Part shown: one piece after another, positions 17,928-26,356 of the stretch
Position numbering within the stretch: the first letter of the stretch is position 1
Layout of the letters: each line of letters begins with the position of its first letter
Source: Comamonas sp.
GTDB lineage: Bacteria; Pseudomonadota; Gammaproteobacteria; Burkholderiales; Burkholderiaceae_C
Reading direction: 5' to 3'
Assembly: GCA_021166775.1 (NCBI GenBank)
Contig: JAJPEQ010000013.1
Span: forward strand, 124,001 to 188,000
Length of the DNA stretch: 64,000 bases
Made by a program: the position numbers and the translations under genes
Notes under the pieces: model-generated
The model's input: only the letters and a program-made list of their open reading frames with translations
Databases searched by the model: none
What the model was told of the DNA's origin: nothing

Positions 17928-18353
17928 ATGTCAGCGAGTCTGGGATTCGACATCGAGATCCCCTTCGTCCAGGCGTTGGGCATCACGCTGGCGCGGATGG
18001 GCGAGGGCAGCGCCGAGCTGCATTACGAGGCGCAGCCCGAGCACCTCAATTCCTGGGGCATCGCGCACGGCGGCGCGCTCATGACGCTGCTGGACGTGAC
18101 GCTGGCCATGGCCGCGCGCAGCGAGGCGCTGGCGCGCGGCATGGGCATGGTCACGGTGGAGATGAAGACCAGCTTCTGGCGCCCGGCCACGGGGCGGATG
18201 GTGGCGCGTGGCCAGCTGCTGCACCGCACGCGCAGCCTGGCGTTTGCCGAAGGCACGGTGTTCGACGCCGAGGGCCGTGCCTGCTGCCACGCCACGGGCA
18301 CCTTCAAATATGTTTCCCGGGTTCGTTCAGCCGAGGGCGAGTCATCCACTTGA
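17928..18353 (+). CDS. PaaI-type hotdog-fold thioesterase
   Basis: A 141-residue hotdog-fold acyl-CoA thioesterase. The signature LNSWGIAHGGALMTLLDVTL carries the PaaI HGG motif with the helix Asp. The beta-sheet block MVTVEMKTSFWRPA follows. It hydrolyses aromatic or acyl-CoA esters; the substrate is unknown. It sits four bases after the SDR gene and before a CurA-like reductase, which suggests a small acyl or aldehyde metabolism group. Confidence 0.88.
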   Translation: MSASLGFDIEIPFVQALGITLARMGEGSAELHYEAQPEHLNSWGIAHGGALMTLLDVTLAMAARSEALARGMGMVTVEMKTSFWRPATGRMVARGQLLHRTRSLAFAEGTVFDAEGRACCHATGTFKYVSRVRSAEGESST

Positions 18354-18355
18354 AT

Positions 18356-18410
18356 TTGAAACAAATACGGCTGTAGCGCTCGAGTAACAAGCGCGGATAG
18401 CTCTTTTAAA
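18356..18410. repeat. Short palindromic intergenic repeat, copy B
   Basis: This segment contains ACGGCTGTAGCGCTCGAG and CAAGCGCGGATAGCTC. It has the same GGCTGNAGCGC...GCGC..TAGC organisation as copy A, and copy C in reverse. It fills most of the 67-base gap between the thioesterase and the reductase. Confidence 0.6.
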
Positions 18411-18420
18411 GGTAGCAATC

Positions 18421-19437
18421 ATGCCAATCAATCAACAAATCCTGCTCGACAGCCGTCCCCAGGGCGCCGCCACGGCGGACAACTTCCGCCTGGTGACCAC
18501 GGACACGCCGGCACTGGCCGAAGGGCAGGTACTGGTGCGACACCACTACCTGAGCCTGGATCCCTACATGCGCGGGCGCATGAACGAGGGCAAGAGCTAT
18601 GCCGCGTGCCAGCCGCTGGGCGAGGTGATGATCGGCGGCACGGTCGGCGAGGTCGTGCAAAGCCGCCATGCGCGCTATGCGGTGGGCGACAAGGTCGTGG
18701 GCATGGGCGGCTGGCAGGAGTACAGCGTCGTCGATGGCGACGAAGCGGGTGCGTTGCGGGTGGTGGACGGCGGCGCGGTGCCGCTTTCATACTACCTCGG
18801 GGCCGTGGGCATGCCGGGGGTGACGGCTTGGTATGGGCTTACGCAGATCATCGAGCCCAAGCCCGGGCAGACGCTCACGGTGAGCGCGGCCACGGGCGCG
18901 GTCGGCAGCGCCTTCGCGGCGCTGGCGAAGGCGCGCGGCTGCCGCGTGGTGGGCATCGCGGGCGGGCCGCTCAAGTGCGCCTATGCGGTCGATGAACTGG
19001 GCTTCGACGCCTGCATCGATCATCGCGAGCACGGTGACCTCAGGGCGATGTCGCAGGCGCTCAAGGCGGCGTGCCCCGACGGCATCGACGGCCACTTCGA
19101 GAACGTCGGTGGCACCGTGCTCGATGCCGTGCTGCTGCGTGCCAACGCGTTTTCGCGCGTGGCGCTGTGCGGAATGATCGCGGGCTACGACGGCCAGCCG
19201 TTGCCGTTGCTCAACCCGGCGCTCATGCTCGTCAACCGCATGCGCGTGGAAGGCTTCATCGTGAGCGAACACCTGCAGCTGTGGCCGCAGGCGCTGGCCG
19301 AACTCACGGGTTTGGTGCGGGCCGGCAAGCTGCACCCGCGCGAGACCGTGGCACAGGGCCTGGCGAGTGCGCCCGAGGCCTTCATCGGCCTGCTGCATGG
19401 CAAGAACGTGGGCAAGCAACTGGTCCGACTGGTGTGA
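18421..19437 (+). CDS. NADP-dependent oxidoreductase, CurA/prostaglandin-reductase type (MDR superfamily)
   Basis: A 338-residue zinc-free medium-chain reductase. The family signature LSLDPYMRGRMNEGKSYA is at about residues 41-58. AATGAVGSAFAALAKARG is the nucleotide-binding turn, and HFENVGGTVLDAVL with ALCGMIAGYD are typical of the leukotriene B4 12-hydroxydehydrogenase/curcumin reductase group. Members reduce C=C bonds of enones and enals with NADPH. No zinc-ligand cysteines are seen. It is followed after 12 bases by a second SDR. Confidence 0.92.
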   Translation: MPINQQILLDSRPQGAATADNFRLVTTDTPALAEGQVLVRHHYLSLDPYMRGRMNEGKSYAACQPLGEVMIGGTVGEVVQSRHARYAVGDKVVGMGGWQEYSVVDGDEAGALRVVDGGAVPLSYYLGAVGMPGVTAWYGLTQIIEPKPGQTLTVSAATGAVGSAFAALAKARGCRVVGIAGGPLKCAYAVDELGFDACIDHREHGDLRAMSQALKAACPDGIDGHFENVGGTVLDAVLLRANAFSRVALCGMIAGYDGQPLPLLNPALMLVNRMRVEGFIVSEHLQLWPQALAELTGLVRAGKLHPRETVAQGLASAPEAFIGLLHGKNVGKQLVRLV

Positions 19438-19449
19438 GGGGGAGGTGCC

Positions 19450-20352
19450 GTGATCGAACACTTTGAAGGCAAGACGGCGGTTCTGACCGGGGCTGGTTCA
19501 GGGTTTGGCCTGGAATGCGCGCGCATCGCGGCGCGTCGCGGCATGCGGCTGGTGCTGGTCGACGTGCAGCAGGATGCGTTGGACAAGGCCGTGGCCGAAC
19601 TTGAGCCTCGTGGCGTGGAGCTGTTGGCGCGCCGAGTCGATGTCTCCGACGCCGATCAGATGCAGGCGCTGGCCGATGCGGTGCAGCAGCGCTTTGGCGC
19701 GCCGCACTTCGTGTTCAACAACGCGGGGGTCGGCTCGGCCGGGCTCATCTGGGAAAACACGCTCGCCGATTGGCAGTGGGTGCTGGGCGTCAACCTCTGG
19801 GGCGTGATCCATGGCGTGCGCCTGTTCACGCCCATGATGCTCGCGGCGGCGCGCTCCGATGCGAACTGGCGCGGGCAGATCGTGAACACGGCCAGCATGG
19901 CGGGCCTGGTGACGATGCCCAACATGGGTGTGTACAACGTCAGCAAGCATGCGGTGGTGGCCCTCACCGAGACGCTGTACCAGGACCTGCGCCTCGTCAC
20001 CGACCAGATCGGCGCCAGCGTGTTGTGTCCGTATTTCGTGGCCACCGGCATTGCGCACAGCGAGCGCAATCGCCCGGTGGCCATGCGGGGTGCGCCGATC
20101 ACCGCCAGCCAGCGCATTGGCCAGGCCATGATGGACAAGGCCGTGGCGAGCGGCAAGGTGTCCGCGGCCGACGTGGCCGCCCGCATCTTTGAAGCGGCGG
20201 CGCAGGATCACTTCTACATCTACAGCCACCCCAAGGCGCTTCAAAGCGTGGCCCAGCGCATGCAGGCCATTGTCGGTGGCGAGAATCCACCCGATCCGTT
20301 TGCCGAGCGGCCGGCCGTCGGCGAGCAGCTCAGGAGCGCGCTGCGCGCTTGA
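19450..20352 (+). CDS. SDR family oxidoreductase
   Basis: A 300-residue short-chain dehydrogenase. The cofactor site is VLTGAGSGFGLECAR, with Asp in LVDVQQ suggesting NAD preference (inference). FVFNNAGVG, the Ser in VNTASMAG and the Tyr-Lys in YNVSKHAVVAL complete the site. The extra C-terminal 50 residues carry a substrate-loop region (HFYIYSHPKAL). The start is a GTG preceded by GGGGGAGG. It lies 12 bases after the reductase, in the same unit. Confidence 0.9.
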   Translation: MIEHFEGKTAVLTGAGSGFGLECARIAARRGMRLVLVDVQQDALDKAVAELEPRGVELLARRVDVSDADQMQALADAVQQRFGAPHFVFNNAGVGSAGLIWENTLADWQWVLGVNLWGVIHGVRLFTPMMLAAARSDANWRGQIVNTASMAGLVTMPNMGVYNVSKHAVVALTETLYQDLRLVTDQIGASVLCPYFVATGIAHSERNRPVAMRGAPITASQRIGQAMMDKAVASGKVSAADVAARIFEAAAQDHFYIYSHPKALQSVAQRMQAIVGGENPPDPFAERPAVGEQLRSALRA

Positions 20353-20367
20353 GGGGCGGCAAGCGCT

Positions 20368-21261
20368 ATGCTTGGCGGCATCATGGGAGCCTTGATCGAT
20401 TCCTTCTGGCGCGCCGTCGGCTATTGCCTGATGCCGCGCATCATCGCGCTGTCGCTGCTGCCGCTGGTGTTGATCAGTGCCGTCGCGGGCGTGGCGTGGT
20501 ATTTGTTCTGGGCTCCGGCGGTCGCGTGGATGCAGTCCATGCTCGATGGCACGAGCTGGCTGGGCACGGTCTGGGGGTGGCTCGCGCACCTGGGCGTGAG
20601 CGATGTGCCTACGCTGCTGGCTCCCCTGTTCGTCGTGCTCATGACGATGCCGGTGGTGGTCTTCGTCTGCGTGCTGGCGGTTTCGGTGCTGATGGTGCCC
20701 GCCATCGTCGACCTGGTGGCGAAGCGGCGCTTTACGGATCTGCAGCGCCGCCACGGCGCGGGTTTCGTCACCAGCGTCTGGTGGTCGCTGTCCTCCACAC
20801 TGCTGGCCCTCGTCGCGCTCGTGCTCTCGATGCCCCTGTGGCTCATTCCACCGCTCGTGCTGGTGCTGCCGCCGCTCATCTGGGGCTGGCTCACCTACCG
20901 GGTGATGGCGTTTGATGCACTGGCCGAGCACGCCAGCAAGGAGGAGCGCAAGAGCCTGTTCGCCCGTCACAGGGGGAGTTTGCTCGTGATCGGCGTGCTC
21001 TGCGGTTTTCTGGGCGCGGCGCCCGGCATCGTCTGGGCCTCTGGCGTGGTGTTTGCCGCGGCCTTCGTGGTGCTGATCCCGGTGGCCATCTGGATCTACA
21101 CGCTGGTGTTTGCTTTTTCGTCGCTGTGGTTTGCGCATTACTGTTTGGCGAGCCTGCAGCAGCTGCGTGCCCAGGAGCCGACCGCCGCGCAGGGCACTGC
21201 AACCGCTGCGGTGATTGAAGTCGCAGCCACCCCGGTCCTGCCCGGGACCGATCCATCATGA
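20368..21261 (+). CDS. EI24 domain-containing (CysZ-like) membrane protein
   Basis: A 297-residue integral membrane protein with about five or six hydrophobic segments (about residues 20-45, 85-115, 145-185, 210-260). The pattern and blocks such as TLLAPLFVVLMTMPVVVF and WLTYRVMAFDALAEHASKEE are like EI24/CysZ-type proteins. CysZ carries sulfate, but no sulfate assignment is supported here. The ATG at 20383 is an alternative start. Its 3' end overlaps the next gene by four bases (ATGA), so the two are translationally coupled. Confidence 0.75.
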   Translation: MLGGIMGALIDSFWRAVGYCLMPRIIALSLLPLVLISAVAGVAWYLFWAPAVAWMQSMLDGTSWLGTVWGWLAHLGVSDVPTLLAPLFVVLMTMPVVVFVCVLAVSVLMVPAIVDLVAKRRFTDLQRRHGAGFVTSVWWSLSSTLLALVALVLSMPLWLIPPLVLVLPPLIWGWLTYRVMAFDALAEHASKEERKSLFARHRGSLLVIGVLCGFLGAAPGIVWASGVVFAAAFVVLIPVAIWIYTLVFAFSSLWFAHYCLASLQQLRAQEPTAAQGTATAAVIEVAATPVLPGTDPS

Positions 21262-22079
21262 CGCCCGCGTTCGGCCTGCTCATCATCGGGGACGAGATCC
21301 TGTCGGGCAAGCGCGTCGACAAGCATTTGCCCGCGGTGATCCGGCTGCTGGCCGAGCGGGGCTTGCAGCTGGCCTGGATGGAGTTGGTGGGTGACGAGCG
21401 TGGGCGCATCACGCAGGCGCTTGAGCGGGCCTTCGCCTCAAGCGACGTGGTCTTCAGCTGCGGCGGCATCGGTGCCACGCCCGATGACCACACGCGCCAG
21501 TGCGCGGCGCAGGCGCTGGGGGTGCCGCTGCAGCCGCACGGCGAGGCACAGGCCCTGATCACCGAACGCATGCAGGACATGGCACGCGAGAAGGGCGAGG
21601 TCTTCGATGCCGTGCGCGCAGACAACGTGCAGCGCCTGCAGATGGGCGTGCTGCCGCAGCACGCGCGCCTCATTCCCAACGCGTACAACAAGATCGCCGG
21701 ATTTTCCTGCGCCGGACCGGGAGGTGGATGGGTGCACTTCGTGCCGGGCTTTCCCGTGATGGCCTGGCCCATGATCGAATGGGTGCTGGAAAACACCTGC
21801 AGCCAGTGGTTTCACCGCACGCCGCAGCTGGAGCATTCCATCGTCATCCACGGCGCGGCGGAGTCCGCGCTCACCCCGCTTATGGAGCGCATCGAGTCGG
21901 AGCACCCTGGCGTCAAAGTGTTCAGCCTGCCCAGCGTCGATCATCCGGTGCATGGCGTGCACATCGAGCTGGGCGTCAAGGGCGCTGCGCAAACGGTGCC
22001 GGCCGCCTGGCAGGAGCTGCTGGCCGCCTTGCATGCCCTGCCGATCCGGCTCGGGCCGGAAATCGAGCGCAAGTTCTGA
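21258..22079 (+). CDS. Competence/damage-inducible CinA N-terminal-like (MoCF domain) protein
   Basis: A 273-residue protein with a molybdopterin-binding fold related to MogA/MoeA and the CinA N-domain. It starts FGLLIIGDEILSGKRVDKHL and carries VFSCGGIGATPDDHTRQ and PGFPVMAWPMIEW. It lacks the C-terminal nicotinamide-nucleotide amidase domain of full CinA, so it is a stand-alone MoCF protein that may act as a nucleotide pyrophosphatase (inference). It overlaps the EI24 gene by four bases. Confidence 0.82.
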   Translation: MTPAFGLLIIGDEILSGKRVDKHLPAVIRLLAERGLQLAWMELVGDERGRITQALERAFASSDVVFSCGGIGATPDDHTRQCAAQALGVPLQPHGEAQALITERMQDMAREKGEVFDAVRADNVQRLQMGVLPQHARLIPNAYNKIAGFSCAGPGGGWVHFVPGFPVMAWPMIEWVLENTCSQWFHRTPQLEHSIVIHGAAESALTPLMERIESEHPGVKVFSLPSVDHPVHGVHIELGVKGAAQTVPAAWQELLAALHALPIRLGPEIERKF

Positions 22080-22091
22080 GCAGGCGCACCT

Positions 22092-22097
22092 TAGAAT
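22092..22097 (+). promoter_or_regulatory. Candidate -10 element for glnA
   Basis: TAGAAT lies 61 bases before the glnA start. I see no GG-N10-GC sigma-54 promoter and no convincing -35 box in this short gap, so nitrogen control cannot be read from it. Confidence 0.35.
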
Positions 22098-22157
22098 CCC
22101 TGCCTTTCGCCCGTGCCCTTTCAGGCATGTGGCCGTGAATTTTTCAGGAGTTGCCAG

Positions 22158-23573
22158 ATGGCCAAGACCGTCGCCGATGTGATGCGGATGGTGCAGGAGC
22201 ACGAGGTGCGTTTCATCGATCTGCGCTTTACCGACACGCGCGGCAAAGAGCATCACGTCACCGTGCCTGCGTCGCACTTCGACGAAGACAAGTTCACCAA
22301 CGGCCATGCGTTCGATGGTTCGTCCATGCCTGGCTGGAAGGGCATCGAGGCATCGGACATGCAGCTCATGCCCGACCCGGCCACTGCCAACATCGATCCG
22401 TTCTTCGAACAGACCACGCTCTTGTTGCAGTGCGACGTGGTCGAGCCCGGCGATGGCAAGGCCTACGACCGCGATCCGCGTTCGATCGCCAAGCGCGCCG
22501 AGGCGTATCTGAAGGCTTCGGGCCTGGGGGATACCGCGTATTTCGGGCCCGAGCCGGAATTCTTCATTTTCGACAACGTCCGCTGGGGCACGCAGCCCGG
22601 AGACGTATTCTTTGAAATCGACGAATACGAGGCGCCCTGGAACAGCGGCGCGAAATTCGACAGCGGCAATCGCGGCCATCGCCCTGGCACCAAGGGCGGT
22701 TACATGCCGGTGCCGCCGGTGGACAGCAGTCAGGACCTGCGTGCCGAGATGGCGGGGGTGCTTGAATCTCTGGGCATTCCGGTCGAGGTGTTTCACCATG
22801 AAGTGGGCGGCGCCGGCCAGAACGAGATCGGCACGAAATTCTCCACGCTCGTGCAGCGTGCCGACTGGACCCAGCTCATGAAGTATGTGATCTGGAACGT
22901 CGCCGACTCGTATGGCAAGACCGTCACCTTCATGCCCAAGCCCTATGCAGGCGACAACGGCAGCGGCATGCACGTGCATCAGTCCATCTGGAAGGATGGC
23001 AAGAACCTGTTTGCCGGTGACGGCTATGCGGGGCTTTCGGACTTCGCGCTGTACTACATCGGTGGGCTCATCCACCATGCCAAGGCGCTCAACGCGATCA
23101 CCAACCCGGGCACCAACAGCTACAAGCGCCTGGTGCCGGGCTTCGAGGCGCCGGTCAAGCTTGCCTACAGCGCGCGCAATCGCTCGGCGTCGATCCGCAT
23201 CCCCTACGTCGCCAACCCCAAGGGGCGGCGTGTGGAAGCGCGTTTCCCCGATCCGCTGGCCAACCCTTACCTGTGCTTTGCGGCACTGATGATGGCCGGG
23301 CTCGATGGCGTGGAAAACCGCATTCATCCGGGAGAGGCCGCCACCAAGGATCTCTACCACCTGCCGCCCGAGGAGGATCGCAAGGTACCCACGGTCTGCG
23401 CCAGCCTGGAAGAAGCGCTGGCCGCGCTGGAGGCCGATCGTGCCTTCCTCACGCGCGGTGGCGTGTTTTCCGACGGCATGCTCGATGCCTACATCGAACT
23501 CAAGCAGGCCGAGGTACAGCGTGTGCGCATGACGCCGCACCCCGTGGAGTACGACCTGTATTACGCTTTGTGA
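22158..23573 (+). CDS. glnA: Type I glutamine synthetase
   Basis: A 471-residue dodecameric enzyme making glutamine from glutamate, ammonia and ATP. The N-terminal domain has [17 protein letters not shown]; catalytic blocks are [26 protein letters not shown] and the [15 protein letters not shown] loop. [15 protein letters not shown] is the glutamate-binding flap region. The adenylylation loop [10 protein letters not shown] keeps the Tyr, so it should be GlnE-regulated (GSI-beta). The ATG at 22158 follows AGGAG; the upstream extension is not family-like. No ntrB/ntrC follow in this window. Confidence 0.97.
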   Translation: MAKTVADVMRMVQEHEVRFIDLRFTDTRGKEHHVTVPASHFDEDKFTNGHAFDGSSMPGWKGIEASDMQLMPDPATANIDPFFEQTTLLLQCDVVEPGDGKAYDRDPRSIAKRAEAYLKASGLGDTAYFGPEPEFFIFDNVRWGTQPGDVFFEIDEYEAPWNSGAKFDSGNRGHRPGTKGGYMPVPPVDSSQDLRAEMAGVLESLGIPVEVFHHEVGGAGQNEIGTKFSTLVQRADWTQLMKYVIWNVADSYGKTVTFMPKPYAGDNGSGMHVHQSIWKDGKNLFAGDGYAGLSDFALYYIGGLIHHAKALNAITNPGTNSYKRLVPGFEAPVKLAYSARNRSASIRIPYVANPKGRRVEARFPDPLANPYLCFAALMMAGLDGVENRIHPGEAATKDLYHLPPEEDRKVPTVCASLEEALAALEADRAFLTRGGVFSDGMLDAYIELKQAEVQRVRMTPHPVEYDLYYAL

Positions 23574-23656
23574 CGTCAGCCTCGCAGCTTGGGCGCGCGT
23601 TTGGCCGATACTTGTCCGTTCAGCTGTCCGGTGTGGCTGGTTTTTCAAGGTTACGC

Positions 23657-24130
23657 ATGAAACACGTCCTGTTTGTCCTGACTTCCTTGCTGGCTGTGCT
23701 GGCGGTGCTGCCGGCACACGCGCAAGACCGCATCTATCGTTGTGGCAACGAATACACCAACAATGCGAGTCAGGCCAAGGAGCGCGGCTGCAAGATCGTG
23801 GAGGGTGGCAACGTCACGGTGCTGCAAAGCAGCAAGCCGACGCCTGCGGCGGCGGCCGCTTCGCCGGCCGGGGCCCCCAAGGTGAGCGAGGCCGACCAGA
23901 AGGCGCGTGATTCGGATCGGCGCGCCATCCTGCAAGATGAGTTGCGCAAGGCCGAGACCAAACTGGCCGAGCTCACCAAAACGTACAACAATGGTTTTCC
24001 GGAAAAGAGCGCGCTCGAAATGCGCAACGCGCAGGCTTACCAAGAGCGCACGGCCGACCTGAAAGCCAAGCTCGACCGGGCACAGGCCGATGTGGACGGC
24101 ATTCGCCGCGAGTTGGAGCGCACTAAGTAA
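23657..24130 (+). CDS. DUF4124-like periplasmic protein with coiled coil
   Basis: A 157-residue exported protein. A signal peptide covers residues 1-23 (hydrophobic core, cleavage near AHA-QD). The mature N-terminus RIYRCGNEYTNNASQAKERGC resembles the DUF4124 domain found in small proteobacterial envelope proteins. An Ala/Pro linker and a charged coiled coil (about 85-157) follow. Function is unknown. It lies 84 bases after glnA. The 3' end overlaps that of the phosphatase by eight bases. Confidence 0.8.
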   Translation: MKHVLFVLTSLLAVLAVLPAHAQDRIYRCGNEYTNNASQAKERGCKIVEGGNVTVLQSSKPTPAAAAASPAGAPKVSEADQKARDSDRRAILQDELRKAETKLAELTKTYNNGFPEKSALEMRNAQAYQERTADLKAKLDRAQADVDGIRRELERTK

Positions 24131-24641
24131 GCCGCAGCCGGGAGAGCACGCTGCGGCTGGCGTCTTCAGCCAGGTCCAGCACGCGCTCGAACCCGGCGTC
24201 GCCGCCGTAGTAAGGATCGGGCACTTCACGGCACGTGTGGATGGTGCAGAAGTCCGTCAGGCGGTGTATGCGTGAGCGCCGCGGCGCCGGGCACAGCGCA
24301 CGTGCCGCGACCTCATTGGCGCCATCCATCACCAGCACCAGATCGAAATGCTCGAAATCCCGTGTCGTGAGTGCGCGGGCGCGGTGTGCTGAAATGTCGT
24401 AGCCGCGAGCGCTGGCGTGGCGCCTCGCGCGTGCGTCGGGCGGCTGGCCAATGTGATGACCGTGTGTTCCGGCCGAATCCACCTTGCAGCGCTGCGCCAG
24501 ACCGGCATCGAGCGCCATCTTGCGCAGCACGCCTTCGGCCGTCGGGCTGCGGCAGATGTTGCCCATGCAGACCATGAGCACACATACAGGCTCGGTTGTT
24601 AGGCGCACCAGCTCGGAAAGATCGGGCAGCGCTGCCCTCAT
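24123..24641 (-). CDS. Low-molecular-weight protein-tyrosine-phosphatase
   Basis: A 172-residue arsenate-reductase-fold phosphatase. The P-loop VCMGNICRSPTAEGVL (CX5R) is at about residues 24-39 and the general acid lies in VPDPYYGGDAGFE. SAGTHGHHIG is a further family block. In bacteria it dephosphorylates tyrosine kinases of capsule synthesis or small phosphate esters. No exopolysaccharide genes are nearby. Its start overlaps the xth stop by four bases, so the two form a unit. Confidence 0.93.
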   Translation of the reverse strand: MRAALPDLSELVRLTTEPVCVLMVCMGNICRSPTAEGVLRKMALDAGLAQRCKVDSAGTHGHHIGQPPDARARRHASARGYDISAHRARALTTRDFEHFDLVLVMDGANEVAARALCPAPRRSRIHRLTDFCTIHTCREVPDPYYGGDAGFERVLDLAEDASRSVLSRLRLT

Positions 24642-25426
24642 GATGCGGGCATCTCAAGGGTGAGCACCACGGGCGCGTGGTCGCTGGGCTGCTTGCTCTT
24701 GCGTGGCGCGCGGTCAACCAAGCAGGCTCGTGCCAGACCTTTGAGCGCATCGCTCACCAGGATGTGGTCGATGCGCAGACCGCGGTTCTTCTGGAAGGCG
24801 AGCATGCGGTAATCCCACCATGAGAAAGTGTTTTCCGGTTGCTCGAACAAACGGAAGCTGTCGTTCAGTCCGAGAGCGAGCAGGTTCTGGAAATGCATGC
24901 GCTCTTCGTCCGTGTGCAGGATGGTGCCCTTGAGGCCGGTCGGGTCGCACGAGTCCCGATCTTCGGGGACGATGTTGAAGTCACCTGCCAGCACCAGGCG
25001 CGGGTGCACCTTGAGCTCTTCGCGCACCCAACCGTGCAGCGCGGTGAGCCAGCGCATCTTGTAAGTGAATTTGTCGGTGCCGGGCGCTTGCCCATTTACG
25101 AAGTAGCCGTTGATGAGTCGCAGAGCCCCGCCGGACAGGGGCAGCGTGGCGCTGATCACGCGGGCCTGATCGTCTTCAAAACCCGCGATGTTGCGCACCG
25201 TGTCCTGCACCGGCTGGCGCGTGATGAGCGCGACGCCGTTGTAGGTTTTCTGCCCGAAGCACACGCTGTGGTAGCCCGCGAGCTCGAAGGCGTCGTGCGG
25301 AAACTTGTCATCGGCGAGCTTGATCTCCTGCAACGCGAGCGCGTCGACGGGATTTGCGGCCAACCAGGCCAGTACCTGCGGCAGGCGCACGGCAAGCGAA
25401 TTGATGTTCCAGGTGGCGATTTGCAT
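24638..25426 (-). CDS. xth: Exodeoxyribonuclease III
   Basis: A 262-residue AP endonuclease/3'-5' exonuclease of base-excision repair. Motifs are IATWNINSLAVRLP, LALQEIKLADDKFP (metal Glu), INGYFVNGQ, LAGDFNIVPEDRDS, FSWWDYR, RIDHILVS and the catalytic SDHAPV near the C-terminus. Length fits the family (about 268 in E. coli). It overlaps the phosphatase gene downstream by four bases. Confidence 0.95.
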   Translation of the reverse strand: MQIATWNINSLAVRLPQVLAWLAANPVDALALQEIKLADDKFPHDAFELAGYHSVCFGQKTYNGVALITRQPVQDTVRNIAGFEDDQARVISATLPLSGGALRLINGYFVNGQAPGTDKFTYKMRWLTALHGWVREELKVHPRLVLAGDFNIVPEDRDSCDPTGLKGTILHTDEERMHFQNLLALGLNDSFRLFEQPENTFSWWDYRMLAFQKNRGLRIDHILVSDALKGLARACLVDRAPRKSKQPSDHAPVVLTLEMPAS

Positions 25427-25465
25427 GGGGTGATTGTGACGGTGCGGCCGCGATGCCGCAGCGCT

Positions 25466-26146
25466 TCATGCCGGCGTGACGCACCACGGCGCCTGCTCGT
25501 GCGCCAGCCCCATCCACAGCGCCCAGACAGCGGTGGCCAGGAGTGCGGCGCCCGCTGCCCGCATGCCCCACGTGCCGCGACCCAGTCGCCCCAGCCGCAG
25601 CATCAGCCAGGGACCGGCCCAGAGTGCCACACCCGAGCCCAGCGCGAACAGCGCCATGACGGCCGCGCCGCCCACCGCGCCGTCGGCCAGTGCCGCGACC
25701 ATGACGGCCGAATACAGCAAGCCGCAGGGCAGCAGGGCCCATGCCGTGCCCAGGCCCAGCGGCGCGGCCAGTCCCATGGCGCGCGTGGCATCGCGCACGC
25801 GCAGCCAGATGCGCCGTGCGCCCAACTCCAGCCAAAGCGGCTGGCGTCCGAAAACGAGCAAGCTCAGCCCGAGCACGGCGGCGGCCACATGAACCAGACT
25901 CCACAGCGGTCTGACCGCCGCCGAGTGCACCGTGAGCCATCCCAGACCCTGCATCGATGCGCCAGCCAGCGCGCCCAGCGCCGCATAACCGAGCAGGCGC
26001 CCGAGCTGGAACAGCGCCAGGGCTTGTGCCGTGCGCGGGGCCGCGGCCTGGCCGATGCCGGCGCAGGCGGCGCCACACATGGCGATGCAGTGCGGGCTGC
26101 CTGCCAGCCCCATCAGCAAGCCGGTGAGCGCGAGGGAAATCTGCAT
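25466..26146 (-). CDS. Sulfite exporter TauE/SafE-family (cytochrome biogenesis-type) membrane protein
   Basis: A 226-residue protein with about six transmembrane helices. The N-terminal motif GSPHCIAMCGAACAGI is typical of the subgroup encoded next to cbb3 oxidase genes and thought to help copper handling for oxidase assembly (sometimes called CcoS-linked or DsbD-like). A second conserved region is LGLGTAWALLPCGLLYSA. It is divergent from ccoI across a 210-base regulatory gap, which supports a role in oxidase maturation. That role is inferred. Confidence 0.85.
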   Translation of the reverse strand: MQISLALTGLLMGLAGSPHCIAMCGAACAGIGQAAAPRTAQALALFQLGRLLGYAALGALAGASMQGLGWLTVHSAAVRPLWSLVHVAAAVLGLSLLVFGRQPLWLELGARRIWLRVRDATRAMGLAAPLGLGTAWALLPCGLLYSAVMVAALADGAVGGAAVMALFALGSGVALWAGPWLMLRLGRLGRGTWGMRAAGAALLATAVWALWMGLAHEQAPWCVTPA

Positions 26147-26219
26147 CCTTCGATTTTAGGAAAGCCGCCCGCAATCGCCGACTCCGACCTGGCCCGGTAG
26201 GCGCCAAGGGTACGTGGTA

Positions 26220-26233
26220 TTGATGTATCGCAA
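26220..26233 (+). promoter_or_regulatory. Candidate FNR/ANR box upstream of ccoI
   Basis: TTGAT-GTAT-CGCAA matches the FNR consensus TTGAT-N4-ATCAA in 8 of 10 positions (second half 3/5). Its centre is about 41 bases before a predicted start point that follows a GATAAA -10-like element at 26257-26262, as expected for a class II oxygen-sensitive promoter. Confidence 0.5.
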
Positions 26234-26243
26234 GAGCAGGTGG

Positions 26244-26270
26244 AATATCCACTATCGATAAATGGATATT
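26244..26270. promoter_or_regulatory. Perfect palindrome overlapping the predicted ccoI -10 region
   Basis: AATATCCA and TGGATATT are perfect eight-base arms separated by 11 bases. The site covers the predicted -10 element, so a bound protein would repress. The regulator is not identifiable from the sequence. Confidence 0.55.
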
Positions 26271-26356
26271 TGATGAAAAATCGCTAGACTGCGCGCCGTT
26301 TTCAAAGCCAGCCCTTGGAGGCCAGCCCGGCCTCAGGCTTTACCAGGACGACTGTG

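Noticed and set aside
22080-22157. A sigma-54/NtrC promoter for glnA
   Set aside because: No GG-N10-GC element with correct flanks is visible in the short gap.
21438-23717. A 759-codon antisense frame over the MoCF gene and glnA
   Set aside because: glnA is certain on the plus strand. The antisense protein has no family similarity.
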